NCBI GenBank assembly: GCA_040221095.1
Contig: JAVJVP010000015.1
Span: 372,001-436,000, forward strand
Direction: 5' to 3'
Source of the DNA: UBA1479 sp040221095
GTDB taxonomy: Bacteria > Pseudomonadota > Alphaproteobacteria > Rhodospirillales > Casp-alpha2
DNA: 64,000 nucleotides
Shown: positions 51,209 through 60,143 of the stretch, one piece after another
How positions within the stretch are numbered: position 1 is the first letter of the stretch
Layout of the letters: the number at the start of each line of letters is the position of its first letter
Program-made: the position numbers and the translations under genes
The notes under the pieces: generated by a model
The model's input: only the letters and a program-made list of their open reading frames with translations
What the model was told of the DNA's origin: nothing
The model's database searches: none

Positions 51209-52585
51209 CTAATTTGTCCTGGCAATGCGGAACCCGCTGCCGTTGTACCGGATGCCGGTGGTGCTCCTGAGGCGGATGGCGGCCCGAATGTCCCTGGGTT
51301 TGAAGTCCCAGGAGCCGCCGCGAAGAACACGGCGGGAGCAGTCGCCCGCCGTCCACGCCGAACCATCCGAGGGCGCGCCCGCATAACTCTCGTTCCAGCA
51401 GTCTTCAACCCATTCAAACACATTACCAGCCGTATCGTACAAGCCAAAGGCATTCGCCGGGAAGCTGCCGACCGGAGACGTATTCCACCAGCGGTCCGCG
51501 CCTTCGGCCAAGCCGTTACAACAGTTGTCGGTTCCGTAATTGGCGTGGTCATGGCTGGCCCTGTTGCCCCAATGATAAGCGGTTTCCGTACCCGCACGCG
51601 CCGCGTATTCCCATTCCGCCTCGCTCGGCAGGCGGTAGCGCTTGCCCGTCTTCGCATTCAGCCTGCGGATGAACTCCTGAACGTCGTCCCACGACACGTT
51701 TTCCACCGGGTTGCGGTCGCCCTTGAATTCGCTCGGGTTGTTCCCCATCACCGCACGCCATTCCGCCTGCGTCACCTCGTACCTGCCGACGGCGAAGGGG
51801 CGAGGGATCGTTACCGTACGCACCGGCTTCTCGTCGCTGTCCCCGCCGCCGTCCAAATCCCCCATGCGGAAACCACCCGCCGGGACCATCACCATCTCCG
51901 GGCAGTCGGAACAGTCACGAAAGATGATCGGCGGGCTGCCAAGATCGAGAATGCCGATTTCCGTCGCTTGCGGCCTTGGCGGGGCGGCGGGGCGCGGCGC
52001 GTGGGCGGCGAGCCGGCCAAGCGCGGTTTCGGCCTTCAGGCCCTCCTTGGTCAGCGGGGCCAGTTTCCAGGCCACCCAGTAATGTTCATAGGCCGCCGCC
52101 TCGTCCTTCATCCGCATCAGGGTTTCGGCAAAATGGAACCGGGCGTTGGCATTGCCCGGATCAACGGCGAGGCCGCGTTCGAACGCCGTCTTCGCCGTGG
52201 GGAACGCGCCTTCCTGGAACAGCGAGAACGCCGTCGCGAAAAGCTTGCGCGCCTGCTCGCGCTGGGCCGCCTTGAGGGCCTTCGACCCGGCCACGGCGGC
52301 AGAAACCTTGCCCTGCTCGGCCCGCGCGAATTCCGCCCGCGCCGCCTGCTTGCGCCGATCCCATTCCGCATCGACCTGGTCATCCAGGGATTTCAATTGC
52401 GCATGGAAGGCCAGGATACGGTTATTCAACGCCTTCTCCGCAGGCGTCATGGGGCCGGCGGCACGCGCCGCCTGTTGCGGCGAACCGCCGCCGGTCTCGG
52501 CCGAGCCCCCGCCGCCGGTAGTCTGGCAGGCGGCCAACCCCACCGCCAGCAGCGCGGACGCGACGCACCCTTTCAATGACACCAT
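51209..52585 (-). CDS. lipoprotein with a SUMF1/formylglycine-enzyme-like domain
   Basis: A 458-residue lipoprotein: signal peptide with lipobox LAAC (Cys ~20), a charged coiled-coil-like stretch (~50-110) and TPR-like helices to ~190. The C-terminal SUMF1/FGE-sulfatase domain contains VMVPAGGFRMGDLDGG, RYEVTQAEWRAVMGNNPSEF, RLPSEAEWEYAARAGTETAYHWGN and RVLRGGSWDFKPRDIRAAIR. The two catalytic Cys of true formylglycine-generating enzymes are absent (IRLRSTTGIRYNGSGFRIAR), so it is probably a binding or structural domain. First of the element A surface-protein cluster. Confidence 0.88.
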   Translation of the reverse strand: MVSLKGCVASALLAVGLAACQTTGGGGSAETGGGSPQQAARAAGPMTPAEKALNNRILAFHAQLKSLDDQVDAEWDRRKQAARAEFARAEQGKVSAAVAGSKALKAAQREQARKLFATAFSLFQEGAFPTAKTAFERGLAVDPGNANARFHFAETLMRMKDEAAAYEHYWVAWKLAPLTKEGLKAETALGRLAAHAPRPAAPPRPQATEIGILDLGSPPIIFRDCSDCPEMVMVPAGGFRMGDLDGGGDSDEKPVRTVTIPRPFAVGRYEVTQAEWRAVMGNNPSEFKGDRNPVENVSWDDVQEFIRRLNAKTGKRYRLPSEAEWEYAARAGTETAYHWGNRASHDHANYGTDNCCNGLAEGADRWWNTSPVGSFPANAFGLYDTAGNVFEWVEDCWNESYAGAPSDGSAWTAGDCSRRVLRGGSWDFKPRDIRAAIRLRSTTGIRYNGSGFRIARTN

Positions 52586-52855
52586 CGGCGTGACACTCCT
52601 CTCGTTATCCACTGCCCCCGGCTGTCCAACACGGCCCCGGGCGATGGGATTTGGCGATTCGTTATCCTTAGCTGTAAAAGGAGTGCGATCAATCTGAGTA
52701 CATGGTTTTCAATAGTCCCCGCTGGCGCTTATTGGGCGGTATTAATTCGGTATTCTGCAGTACGTTCCGGCGAAATCCTGGCCTCCACCAGTTTGGACCA
52801 CGATATGATTGCCAAAGGCACGAATTTCAACCGAACTTTCATTATTCAATCCTTT

Positions 52856-53800
52856 TCATTCAAACGGGTTCTTCGACGCACCGGACGACGGCATGGTCAC
52901 CCCTTCATCGCCGGTGCCGGTTTTTGCTTTCGGCGCAATGCCGCCTCGCGACTGCACTCTCTCGCCCCGGGCGATGGCCTTGTATTGCTCAACGGTATAA
53001 ATGAGACGCGAAAAGTCCGGCGTCTGTAAGTTGATGCCGTTCGGGTCCGACAGTGCTTTTCGGATTTCGTCCGGGAGACAGGTGACAAAATTGATGACGA
53101 CGCAATATTTTCCCGCCTTGCTGTCGTAAGACATCGCCCGCCAGTTCGCGATCACGTTGTTTTCATCGCGATAAAATGTGTCAGGGTCATTGTTCTTTCC
53201 GGGCCGGCCACCGTTAAGAGCAGCGATCGTCTCGCCCTTCAGCCCGAACGGATTGGTATCGGAGGCGCAGCCCGACGGCGCCGACTTGTCGAAGGCGTTT
53301 TCCGTTCGGCATCGCGCAAGGGTATCGGAGATGGCGCTTTGCAACTCCTCCCGCTGCTGGGCCGACCGGCGACGCGCCGCCTCGGCATTGCGCTCCCCCT
53401 CCTCGCGAAGGCGCTGATCCTGCAGGGCAGCCTGGCGTTGCTGCTCGCGGATCATGTTCTGGCGTTCCATTTCGATCATGCCCTGAAGGAAGCCTTGAAA
53501 AGCGCCGATAACCGCCTGCGCCCGGTCGATGCCGGTCGCGCCGCCACCGCCGCCTGAATAACCGCCGCCCCCGCCGCCGGTACAACCGGCGTTATAAGCG
53601 TTCATGTAATTCTGATAGCAGGCCCGGAAGGAGGGTTCGGTGCCTTTGTAATATTGGTCCTGGGCCTGACATTCATAGGCTAGGCGCTTGAGCTGGGCGC
53701 AATCGGCGGCGGACATGGCGTGGGCCGCCGTCAAGGGCATGACGCCAAGCGCGATGGAAGCGGCCAATCCCGCAATTCCGGTTTTCAGCCCTGGCCGCAT
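52856..53800 (-). CDS. secreted hypothetical protein, Gly-rich and coiled
   Basis: 314 residues with a clear signal peptide (MRPGLKTGIAGLAASIALGV to AHA). Then a Cys-bearing helical part (AADCAQLKRLAYECQAQDQYYKG), a poly-Gly linker (CTGGGGGGYSGGGGG), a Gln/Arg/Glu-rich coiled-coil (MERQNMIREQQRQAALQDQR) and a C-terminal domain with two Cys pairs (KYCVVINFVTCLPDEIRKAL). No family recognised. Start ATG 53800 has a perfect AAGGAGG. It shares its signal-peptide type with the next gene at 53914. Confidence 0.65.
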   Translation of the reverse strand: MRPGLKTGIAGLAASIALGVMPLTAAHAMSAADCAQLKRLAYECQAQDQYYKGTEPSFRACYQNYMNAYNAGCTGGGGGGYSGGGGGATGIDRAQAVIGAFQGFLQGMIEMERQNMIREQQRQAALQDQRLREEGERNAEAARRRSAQQREELQSAISDTLARCRTENAFDKSAPSGCASDTNPFGLKGETIAALNGGRPGKNNDPDTFYRDENNVIANWRAMSYDSKAGKYCVVINFVTCLPDEIRKALSDPNGINLQTPDFSRLIYTVEQYKAIARGERVQSRGGIAPKAKTGTGDEGVTMPSSGASKNPFE

Positions 53801-53913
53801 TCCGGCCTCCTTCCGTTTGCCGCCTGTTGCGCCGCCGGGATCAGGTGCTTCCACGGCTTTCGCCAACTGAGGGTGGCCGAGCGACGTTTCCGAAATGCGA
53901 GTACCCCGCATGT

Positions 53914-54513
53914 CTAACCTCCGGTCAGCTTGCAGTCACCCTGCGTCCATGACGAAAGGAAGCAACTGGCGACGGTCACGTTCTCGTAGTCGTAGCCCTG
54001 AGGCCCCCCCAGATGACCGACATCCTTGCTTCGGCCGGACTGGACCGTTTCGCCGGAACAGTCCGGACTGCGCCCAACCCTGGGAAAACACACCTGCACC
54101 TTGACCTCCTCCGTGCACAAATTTTCGATCCGCACTAATTGACGCCCGTCCTTCCAGGATGCGTCGCGCGTGCGCCGGGATTCAATGCAGCTTTTGCTGT
54201 TGTCGATCTTCGGTCGCCGGGCTTCGCGGGATGGCTGGTCGTCGTCCCGGGAAGAGCGGTACTGATCCGATCGGCTCGAACCATAATCCCGCGTCCGGCT
54301 TGAGTCGCGGCCGTAGGTACCCGTATTTCCTGACGACCCGCCCGACGCTTTTGCCTGGGCGCGACACACCGCGATAACTGTTGGATTGCCGTCCATGCCC
54401 GGGAACTTCGCCATACAGCTGGAGAAGGTGTCGGCCAATGCCGTGAACGGCATGACGCCGAGTGAGATACCGCCAGCCAACCCGATAAGCCCATGTTTAA
54501 CCGTTGCAGACAT
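53914..54513 (-). CDS. secreted hypothetical protein, Ser/Arg/Asp-rich linker and Cys-rich C-terminus
   Basis: 199 residues. Signal peptide KHGLIGLAGGISLGVMPFTA (to LAD), strikingly like that of the protein at 52856. Then Cys residues in FSSCMAKFPGMDGN and VIAVCRAQAKASGG, a low-complexity Ser/Arg/Asp/Tyr linker, and a C-terminal domain with repeated Cys (NSKSCIESRRTRD, NLCTEEVKVQVCFPRVG, DCSGETVQ, SCFLSSWTQGDC). Not recognised. ATG 54513 follows GGCGGGGGCG. Confidence 0.65.
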   Translation of the reverse strand: MSATVKHGLIGLAGGISLGVMPFTALADTFSSCMAKFPGMDGNPTVIAVCRAQAKASGGSSGNTGTYGRDSSRTRDYGSSRSDQYRSSRDDDQPSREARRPKIDNSKSCIESRRTRDASWKDGRQLVRIENLCTEEVKVQVCFPRVGRSPDCSGETVQSGRSKDVGHLGGPQGYDYENVTVASCFLSSWTQGDCKLTGG

Positions 54514-54603
54514 TTCGCCCCCGCCTGTTGATCGCCTGTTGCGCCGATGCACGGAAAGATTGGGCTACAATTCATCGTCATTTCATACCCCCATATGGGA
54601 CCA

Positions 54604-55746
54604 TCACCGCGTGACTCGCCAGGCGGCGGCGACCAGTTCCGCCTGGTTGCGCAGGCCGGTCTTTTGGTAGATGGATTTCGTGTACTTGCGCGCCGTCTCC
54701 TCCGATATCCCGAGGCTCCCGGCGGTTTCGACAATGGTCCGCCCCCCGCCCAGTGACGCCGCGACCGCCGCCTCGCGCGGCGACAGGCCCAGGGCCGGCG
54801 CGATCGCGGCCGGGTCCGGTCCCGGGCGGCGCCCGGGATCGATGACCGTCACCAGGACGTGCCAGGCACCGGTCCCGCCCCCGGCCGCGCAGGACGGCGC
54901 GCAGGCCGCGACCTCGACCGTCAGCGGCCGTTCCGGCGGGGGCCGCGGGACGGCGAAGGGCGGGAAGGCCCGCATGATCCCGGCCCAGGCCGCGGCGCCG
55001 GCCCGGGTCAGCGCGGCATCGAGCTGGGCCCGCGCCGCGCCGGCCGGCGCGGCCAGGCGCCCCCCGGCGGCCCGCAGCGCCGGCGGACGGGCGGCGAGGA
55101 TGTCGCGGGCGGTTCCGTTCATGCAGCGGATGGACAGATCGCGGTCGAGCACGATGAAGCCGGCCGTCGCCGCATCCAGGCCGGCCGTGGCCGCGTCGAG
55201 CGACCGTTCGACCTCGGCGAGGCGGTCAGCCAGCCGGAACGCTGCGGCGAAGTGGGGCGCCAGGGCGGCGAGGAAGGCCTCTTCACCGGGGCCGAAAGGT
55301 TCGTCCGCATGGCGGCGGTAAAGCGACAGGAAGGTTCCCGAGGGCTCGGGTGTCCGTCGCCCGGCGACGGACAGGCTGAGGAGATAGCGAATGTCCTGGG
55401 GGGCAAGGAAATCGTTGTAGAACTCGCTGGCCAGCAGCTTTTCCGTATCGGGTTCGAAGGCCGCGTCCGTGTTGACGGCCCCCGCGTTGGCGAGGCGCCG
55501 CCGCTCGGCACCGTGCCACCATAGGTCCTGGACGCAGTAATGGTCGATGTAGGAGTCCATGCGTTCCGTGTCCATGTTCGCCTCGCCGTGGCGGGAACTG
55601 TCGTTCCCCAGGGTGAACATGGCGGCAGAGAAGGCGCCGAGCGGAGGGCCCAGCGTGGACAGCACGGAAGACCAGTCAGCCGTCCCGTCGACGGCCTGAT
55701 AGATGCGCTCAATACAGGCGTCGAGATGATCCCGCAACGGCGGCAT
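54604..55746 (-). CDS. LuxR-family transcriptional regulator (HTH + unknown sensory part)
   Basis: 380 residues. The C-terminal LuxR helix-turn-helix is ALGLSPREAAVAASLGGGRT and IVETAGSLGISEETARKYTKSIYQKTGLRNQAELVA. The N-terminal ~300 residues show no autoinducer-domain signature; a PAS-like segment lies near 195-250 (GFIVLDRDLSIRCMNGTARD). I use ATG 55746; the upstream GTG at 55755 is less likely. It is the regulator of the element A genes downstream by orientation (same strand). Confidence 0.85.
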   Translation of the reverse strand: MPPLRDHLDACIERIYQAVDGTADWSSVLSTLGPPLGAFSAAMFTLGNDSSRHGEANMDTERMDSYIDHYCVQDLWWHGAERRRLANAGAVNTDAAFEPDTEKLLASEFYNDFLAPQDIRYLLSLSVAGRRTPEPSGTFLSLYRRHADEPFGPGEEAFLAALAPHFAAAFRLADRLAEVERSLDAATAGLDAATAGFIVLDRDLSIRCMNGTARDILAARPPALRAAGGRLAAPAGAARAQLDAALTRAGAAAWAGIMRAFPPFAVPRPPPERPLTVEVAACAPSCAAGGGTGAWHVLVTVIDPGRRPGPDPAAIAPALGLSPREAAVAASLGGGRTIVETAGSLGISEETARKYTKSIYQKTGLRNQAELVAAAWRVTR

Positions 55747-55902
55747 CGCATCCACTCCGCGTACAGGGCCGCCGCTGGCCGCCTTGTATTTGTTTGACGG
55801 GAGACTAAGTCATAACCCTCCATTAATACATTAGAGAAAAACCTTGGAGAGGGGAGTCTAAAAATTTCAGCCGAGTAGCCCCACGGTAGCCCTAGCACAA
55901 AA

Positions 55903-55932
55903 AACGCCTTAGCCGTATTTGGCTAAGGCGTT
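55903..55932. terminator. terminator next to the second tRNA fragment
   Basis: AACGCCTTAGCC-GTATTT-GGCTAAGGCGTT, a perfect 12-bp stem with a 6-nt loop, and an A-run at 55898-55904 that gives a U-tract on the minus strand. Same position relative to the tRNA 3' end as the terminator at 50725, but different sequence, so this terminator came with the element. Confidence 0.85.
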
Positions 55933-55935
55933 GAA

Positions 55936-55981
<46 letters not shown>

Positions 55982-55985
<4 letters not shown>

Positions 55986-56018
55986 TTTGATGGCACTTAC
56001 CGTGATGGAGATAGATGG
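55982..56018 (+). repeat. 37-bp sequence repeated inverted at 62037-62073
   Basis: Starts with TGAGTTTGATGGCACTTACC and continues to 56018. Identical over 37 bp to the reverse complement of 62037-62073. This copy overlaps the last four bases of the tRNA fragment and continues into element DNA. It is a candidate arm or core region of the attachment site. Confidence 0.8.
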
Positions 56019-56103
56019 GGATTGCTGTTGTTTGTAATAGCTTGTTTTAAAACATTTTATATAAAATTTATCGTTGACTTCGATTGCCCGCCGTGGCCCG
56101 AAT

Positions 56104-56123
56104 AGGTAAGCATGATCTTACCT
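56104..56123. promoter_or_regulatory. inverted repeat before the integrase gene
   Basis: AGGTAAG and CTTACCT, 7-bp arms with a 6-nt spacer, 23 nt before the integrase start codon; another CTTACC-like half lies just downstream. It may be an operator or arm-type binding site. Confidence 0.4.
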
Positions 56124-56145
56124 CACGCTTACCGGAGCCGCAATC

Positions 56146-57324
56146 ATGGCCAGACTCACGAAACGCGACATCGACCAAACCCGCGCCGGAGACAAGGAGG
56201 TGGTTCTCTGGGATTCCTCCCTTCCCGGCTTCGGCGTGCGCATCAAGCCGTCGGGCGTGAAATCGTTCGTGATCCAGTATCGCAATCGGCATGGCCGCAG
56301 CCGGCGGGTGACCCTCGGGCGGTACGGGGTCATGACCCTGGAGGAAGCGCGGACGGAAGCGCGCCAGCAATTGAGCGCCGTCTCGCGCGGCAGCGATCCC
56401 CGCCAGGACCGGGACGAGGGCCGCTCGGCCATGACCGTCGCGGATTTGGCCGACCGCTACATGTCGGACCATTGCGAAGGCCGGTGCAAGGAAAGCACCA
56501 TCAAGGCCCACCAATGGCTGCTCGACAAGTTCATCCTGCCGGACGTGGGGCGGCGCAGCATCCATGAGCTGCGCCACTCGGACGTGGATCGCCTCCATCA
56601 AAGCCTCAAGGAGACCCGCTACAACGCCAACCGGGTTCTGGGGCTGCTCAAGGCCATGTATGGCCGCGCGCGGATCTGGGGCCTCGTCGAGCCCCATGTC
56701 GATCCGACGACTGGTGTCCGGCCGTTCCGCGAGACGCGCCGGCAGCGGTTCCTCTCCATGGAGGAACTGAAGAAGCTGGCAATCGCCCTCGATCTGGCGG
56801 AGCAGGACGGCACAATCAGCCGGACCGTTGGCGCCGCCTATCGCCTTCTGGTCCTCACGGGTGCCCGCCTTAGCGAAATCCAGAAGCTGAAATGGGACGA
56901 GGTCGATCTGGCGAACGGCCTTATCCTGCTCAAGGAGCACAAGTCGGATCGGCATGGCGCCAAGGCGATCCCCCTGAGCCAGGCGGCGAGCCGAATATTG
57001 GAGAACATCGAACGCGCCGACGAAAATCCTTACGTCTTCGTCGGCATGAAGAAGAACCAACACATCACCGATCTGCAGCGCCCCTGGCGACGTATTCGAT
57101 CACGGGCAGGCCTAGCGGATGTCCGCATTCACGACCTGCGGCACACTTTTGCTTCCATGGGCATCAGTGTCGGCGGTTCATTGCCCATCATCGGCGGCTT
57201 GCTCGGACACCGCACACCCCAGGCGACGGCTGTCTACGCCCATTTGTCTGCCGATCCACTCAGGCAGACGACCGAACAAGTCGGATCCGTAATCGGTGGA
57301 GCGCTTGGCATCGCTTCAAGCTGA
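56146..57324 (+). CDS. int: tyrosine-type site-specific integrase
   Basis: A 392-residue phage/island integrase of the P4-like DUF4102 group. The N-terminal arm-binding domain is WDSSLPGFGVRIKPSGVKSF; the core-binding domain follows. Catalytic residues: Arg241 (GARLSEI), His329 and Arg332 (HDLRHTF), His355 (LGHRTPQATAVYAH) and Tyr364. All are intact, so it is probably active. It is transcribed away from the attachment site at the left end of element B, the usual arrangement. Confidence 0.95.
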   Translation: MARLTKRDIDQTRAGDKEVVLWDSSLPGFGVRIKPSGVKSFVIQYRNRHGRSRRVTLGRYGVMTLEEARTEARQQLSAVSRGSDPRQDRDEGRSAMTVADLADRYMSDHCEGRCKESTIKAHQWLLDKFILPDVGRRSIHELRHSDVDRLHQSLKETRYNANRVLGLLKAMYGRARIWGLVEPHVDPTTGVRPFRETRRQRFLSMEELKKLAIALDLAEQDGTISRTVGAAYRLLVLTGARLSEIQKLKWDEVDLANGLILLKEHKSDRHGAKAIPLSQAASRILENIERADENPYVFVGMKKNQHITDLQRPWRRIRSRAGLADVRIHDLRHTFASMGISVGGSLPIIGGLLGHRTPQATAVYAHLSADPLRQTTEQVGSVIGGALGIASS

Positions 57325-57596
57325 GTTGAGTTCCTTCACAAACCTGTTCGGCAGTACAAGTTTTGTCATGAGTTTAGATCGACGGCAACGCTTCAAGCGA
57401 TGCTGGCCCGACAGTAGTCCAAACTCAGGCGTTTGCAGACGACCAGATCTAGCACTGAGGGTCTTGGTGGCTTCTTGCGGTAGGTGATTTTTAGAAAAAA
57501 TTTTGCCATTTCCGCTGCTGACCCCTGTGCCTTTTCAAAGCAATATTTCAGTACCACGGCCTAGAGCAGTTGGCTTGAGCAAAGGAGATTTCAAAA

Positions 57597-57869
57597 ATGT
57601 CGGCAAAATCCTCTTCCAAAAATTCGATCGGACGCGGATGGCAAAAGCAGATGCCGGTCGCATTCCAAGCCCTGCGCAAAGGCGAACGCGGGTCAAGTAA
57701 CCAACGGAAGCTGTTCTGGCGGGAAAATCAGCAATTGCGATTGAGTCCTGAAACCCGGCCATGTCTGGTCACGTCGGTTCGGCGACGTCAGGGGAATTTA
57801 ACAATCTATTGTCATAGGCTGCACCCGGTTGTTCTGTTCGCCCCAGCCTTAACGTCTTTTTCAAGTTAG
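57597..57869 (+). CDS. possible small hypothetical protein, 90 aa
   Basis: ATG 57597 follows a good AAAGGAG ribosome-binding site. The product starts MSAKSSSKNSIGRGWQKQMP and is basic, but it has little recognisable structure and its C-terminal part is hydrophobic and irregular. It may be a decayed gene. A strong terminator lies 130 nt downstream. Confidence 0.3.
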   Translation: MSAKSSSKNSIGRGWQKQMPVAFQALRKGERGSSNQRKLFWRENQQLRLSPETRPCLVTSVRRRQGNLTIYCHRLHPVVLFAPALTSFSS

Positions 57870-57997
57870 TTTCGAAATTATCTATAAAAAGGAACAATCC
57901 ACTTTCAGATCGGGAGTGATATCATCCACCCGCCTCAACGGTTTTGCTAATATCAAATTGTGATCTTGTTAGAGCCTTTAAAGATCACTCCGCTACT

Positions 57998-58037
57998 CGT
58001 CAGCCCTTGCTTCTCGCAAGGGCTGACGCTTTTTTTT
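57998..58037 (+). terminator. rho-independent terminator
   Basis: CGTCAGCCCTTGC-TTCTC-GCAAGGGCTGACG (13-bp perfect stem, 57998-58028) followed by CTTTTTTTT. It should end plus-strand transcription from the integrase side. Confidence 0.9.
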
Positions 58038-58293
58038 AGCAAAAGAATAACGCAATGACCGGTGGTTTCTTTATTGAAAAAAGGGCGCAGTACTCCGGCG
58101 TGATCGTGGCCGGAAGAAAAAGAGTAGGCGCCGCGTTCAAGGGGGGCCCAAGGCAGCCCTGTACATGTCGGCAAGGCGGCTCTTCGAGGGAGTCTTGAAC
58201 TGTCGGACACTGAGGGTTGAGCCGGGCGCTGTTTTCGTCGCCAAGGTGACCACGACGGCATGAACCGGGAATGCCGTGCCCAGCGGTGCGGCC

Positions 58294-58608
58294 TCACTCA
58301 GGAACCCCCGATAACCTCCGCTCTATCTCGGCCCACGAGAGCGTCCTGCGGGCTCTGTAGTGCTCAAACCATAGAACGTAGTGTGGCAGCCCGGCCGGGT
58401 CGACAAAGAGGTCGATGACGTAGGTTTCCCGCAAGCGGCCGAGCGCGTCTGGCAGGAGGACCATCTGGCCGACATCCGGTTGGGCGATCCGGCCGCTGCG
58501 CCGCGATCCGGTGGCCGGTCGTCCCAGTCGGCCGAGAAGGGAGCGAATCACGGATCGGACGGATACGGATTTGACCTTTGTTTTACTTCCTAAATTTCTC
58601 AACGTCAC
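58294..58608 (-). CDS. hypothetical protein, 104 aa
   Basis: Basic N-terminus (LGSKTKVKSVSVRSVIRSLL) and a folded-looking C-terminal half: GQMVLLPDALGRLRETYVID, LFVDPAGLPHYVLWFEHYRA and LSWAEIERRLSGVPE. The starting codon is GTG 58608 without a clear ribosome-binding site, so the true start may lie further in. An AT-rich stretch upstream would hold the promoter. Not recognised. Confidence 0.45.
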   Translation of the reverse strand: MTLRNLGSKTKVKSVSVRSVIRSLLGRLGRPATGSRRSGRIAQPDVGQMVLLPDALGRLRETYVIDLFVDPAGLPHYVLWFEHYRARRTLSWAEIERRLSGVPE

Positions 58609-58738
58609 AAACCAAATTATTGGTAAATATTGATATTTAAAAATGAAAATTAAATAAATTCTGAATTATTCATAAAAATAGTTAAATAAATAAATGACCA
58701 GTGAAACATAATTACTTTCCTGCCAACTGTCACTAAAG

Positions 58739-58888
58739 GCGCAGCAGCGTTGGGGCGATGACGCTGTGGCGCATCTGCGGGCCCTGCACCGGAAGCTTGT
58801 GAAGGACGGGGCGGCGCTGGAGGCTGAGGTGGTGGCGAACTCCCTGGACATCCTGTCGGCGGGCCGCGTCGTCGACCTTCGTGTGTAA
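58739..58888 (+). pseudogene. gene fragment, 3' end of an unidentified gene
   Basis: After the AT-rich stretch one frame reads AQQRWGDDAVAHLRALHRKL, VKDGAALEAEVVANSLDILS and AGRVVDLRV, then TAA. The composition and G/C third positions are those of real coding DNA, but no start codon with a ribosome-binding site lies ahead. It is likely the tail of a gene whose front was replaced by the AT-rich DNA. Confidence 0.45.
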
Positions 58889-58923
58889 GAGAATCCGAAC
58901 CATCGGCGGCGGCCTGTTATGCC

Positions 58924-59352
58924 TTAGTGCGAGCTCACAATGTCTCGGGCGACCGTGCCCCAGAAGAACCTGAGATCACTGGAAGGCTCGCATTCTGTCA
59001 TTGTCTTACCGACCTGCGAGACGGTTTCGTTGAACAGGCGTTTCGCGCGGCCCAGATAGACCTGGGATATCCAATCTGATTGACGACGAGGTTTGGGCAT
59101 ACCTCTCAGATTCTGTTGAATGTCGGTTATCTCCTCGGACATTTCCTGTTCGCCGTCTGCAGCGCTGAGTCCTTCGATGGCACGGCGAACGGAAATGAGG
59201 TGCGCCGCCGAATAGAGGAAGGCGCAAGCGCTGATCAGCGTCTTGTTCGACTCCTTGTGGATGTTCGGCTCAGCGCGGTAGACGGCGCGCAGGTCCGTGA
59301 TGTCCGCAACCAGAGCCTCGATGTCCTCCATGATCCAGTCGAGCGAACGCAT
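58924..59352 (-). CDS. hypothetical protein, third gene of the 58.9-60.1 kb module
   Basis: 142 residues, all-helical in appearance: MRSLDWIMEDIEALVADITD, NKTLISACAFLYSAAHLISV, RRAIEGLSAADGEQEMSEEI and RAKRLFNETVSQVGKTMTEC. No signal peptide, no recognised family. ATG 59352 follows GAGG at 9 nt and lies 4 nt after the stop of the gene upstream, so the two are translationally coupled. Confidence 0.6.
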   Translation of the reverse strand: MRSLDWIMEDIEALVADITDLRAVYRAEPNIHKESNKTLISACAFLYSAAHLISVRRAIEGLSAADGEQEMSEEITDIQQNLRGMPKPRRQSDWISQVYLGRAKRLFNETVSQVGKTMTECEPSSDLRFFWGTVARDIVSSH

Positions 59353-59356
59353 CGTG

Positions 59357-59764
59357 CTATACCTCGGTCCAGAAGCCGGCCAGCACGTCGGTGGCATGCC
59401 TAGTCGCCCGGTTAAGGATTCGCATTGCTCGGAGGTACATAAAGTTCTCGTTGAACGGCAGGTGTCTGTAATAGCGGGTGTCGTCCTCGGTATTGTTCTC
59501 GATGCGCGTTAACAGGGTGGCTAGCTTCTCCCGAGCAGCAGACGACTGTTCGGCCATGTACTTGGCGCCAGCGTGAGCAAGCAGGCTGGTCAGCAGGAGT
59601 TTGGTGCAGACGAGGCTTCGCATGTTCATCTGCTGCTCGACAAGGCGCACGTCTTTGTGTCCAAACTGGCCCGTGGGCGCCGCGTGGATCTCGTCCGCCA
59701 GCATCTTGGCGGCATTGGCTATATCCGAGAATTCGGAAATGGGGAGCGATGTAGAGTCAGGCAT
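59357..59764 (-). CDS. hypothetical protein, second gene of the module
   Basis: 135 residues, helical and soluble: SEFSDIANAAKMLADEIHAA, RSLVCTKLLLTSLLAHAGAK and NFMYLRAMRILNRATRHATD. It resembles its downstream neighbour in length and helical build (both have a Cys-containing central helix), which suggests a related pair that may form a complex. Not recognised. Confidence 0.6.
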   Translation of the reverse strand: MPDSTSLPISEFSDIANAAKMLADEIHAAPTGQFGHKDVRLVEQQMNMRSLVCTKLLLTSLLAHAGAKYMAEQSSAAREKLATLLTRIENNTEDDTRYYRHLPFNENFMYLRAMRILNRATRHATDVLAGFWTEV

Positions 59765-59774
59765 GGTCGGAGCG

Positions 59775-60143
59775 TCACCTTTCAGCGGAGATTCGGGAAT
59801 GTTCGACCTGTCTCAGAACAAACCGGTACGCGTCCCGCAGGCGGCCAGCGAGGTCATCCGGGGAACAGCCGACGGACTTGAAGAGGTCGAAGAAAGCCAC
59901 GGCTTCGGGGGAATTGAGACCTTCCGGGCAGGTGCCGCCGGCACCCGATTGCCGCTCGGCGGGCCATAAATGCGTGCAGACGAGCGAGGTCGAGTACTGA
60001 CTGACGATCTGGGTCTGCAGGAACTCGCACGTGGGGGCCTCGCCGACCGTGGACGATTGCGCTCCCCCGTCGTCGGGCGCGGAGAGGACGGCGGCACATG
60101 CGGTCGCCGCGAGCAAGTTTCTGTACAAAGTATGGACCGGCAT
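59775..60143 (-). CDS. exported hypothetical protein, first gene of the module
   Basis: 122 residues. ATG 60143, preceded by GAGG, opens a signal peptide (MPVHTLYRNLLAATACAAVL) cleaved near GGAQ. The mature part has four Cys (PTCEFLQTQIV, LVCTHLWPAE, GGTCPEGLNS, VGCSPDDLAG), likely two disulphides in the periplasm. Ends 10 nt before the next gene. Not recognised. Confidence 0.6.
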   Translation of the reverse strand: MPVHTLYRNLLAATACAAVLSAPDDGGAQSSTVGEAPTCEFLQTQIVSQYSTSLVCTHLWPAERQSGAGGTCPEGLNSPEAVAFFDLFKSVGCSPDDLAGRLRDAYRFVLRQVEHSRISAER

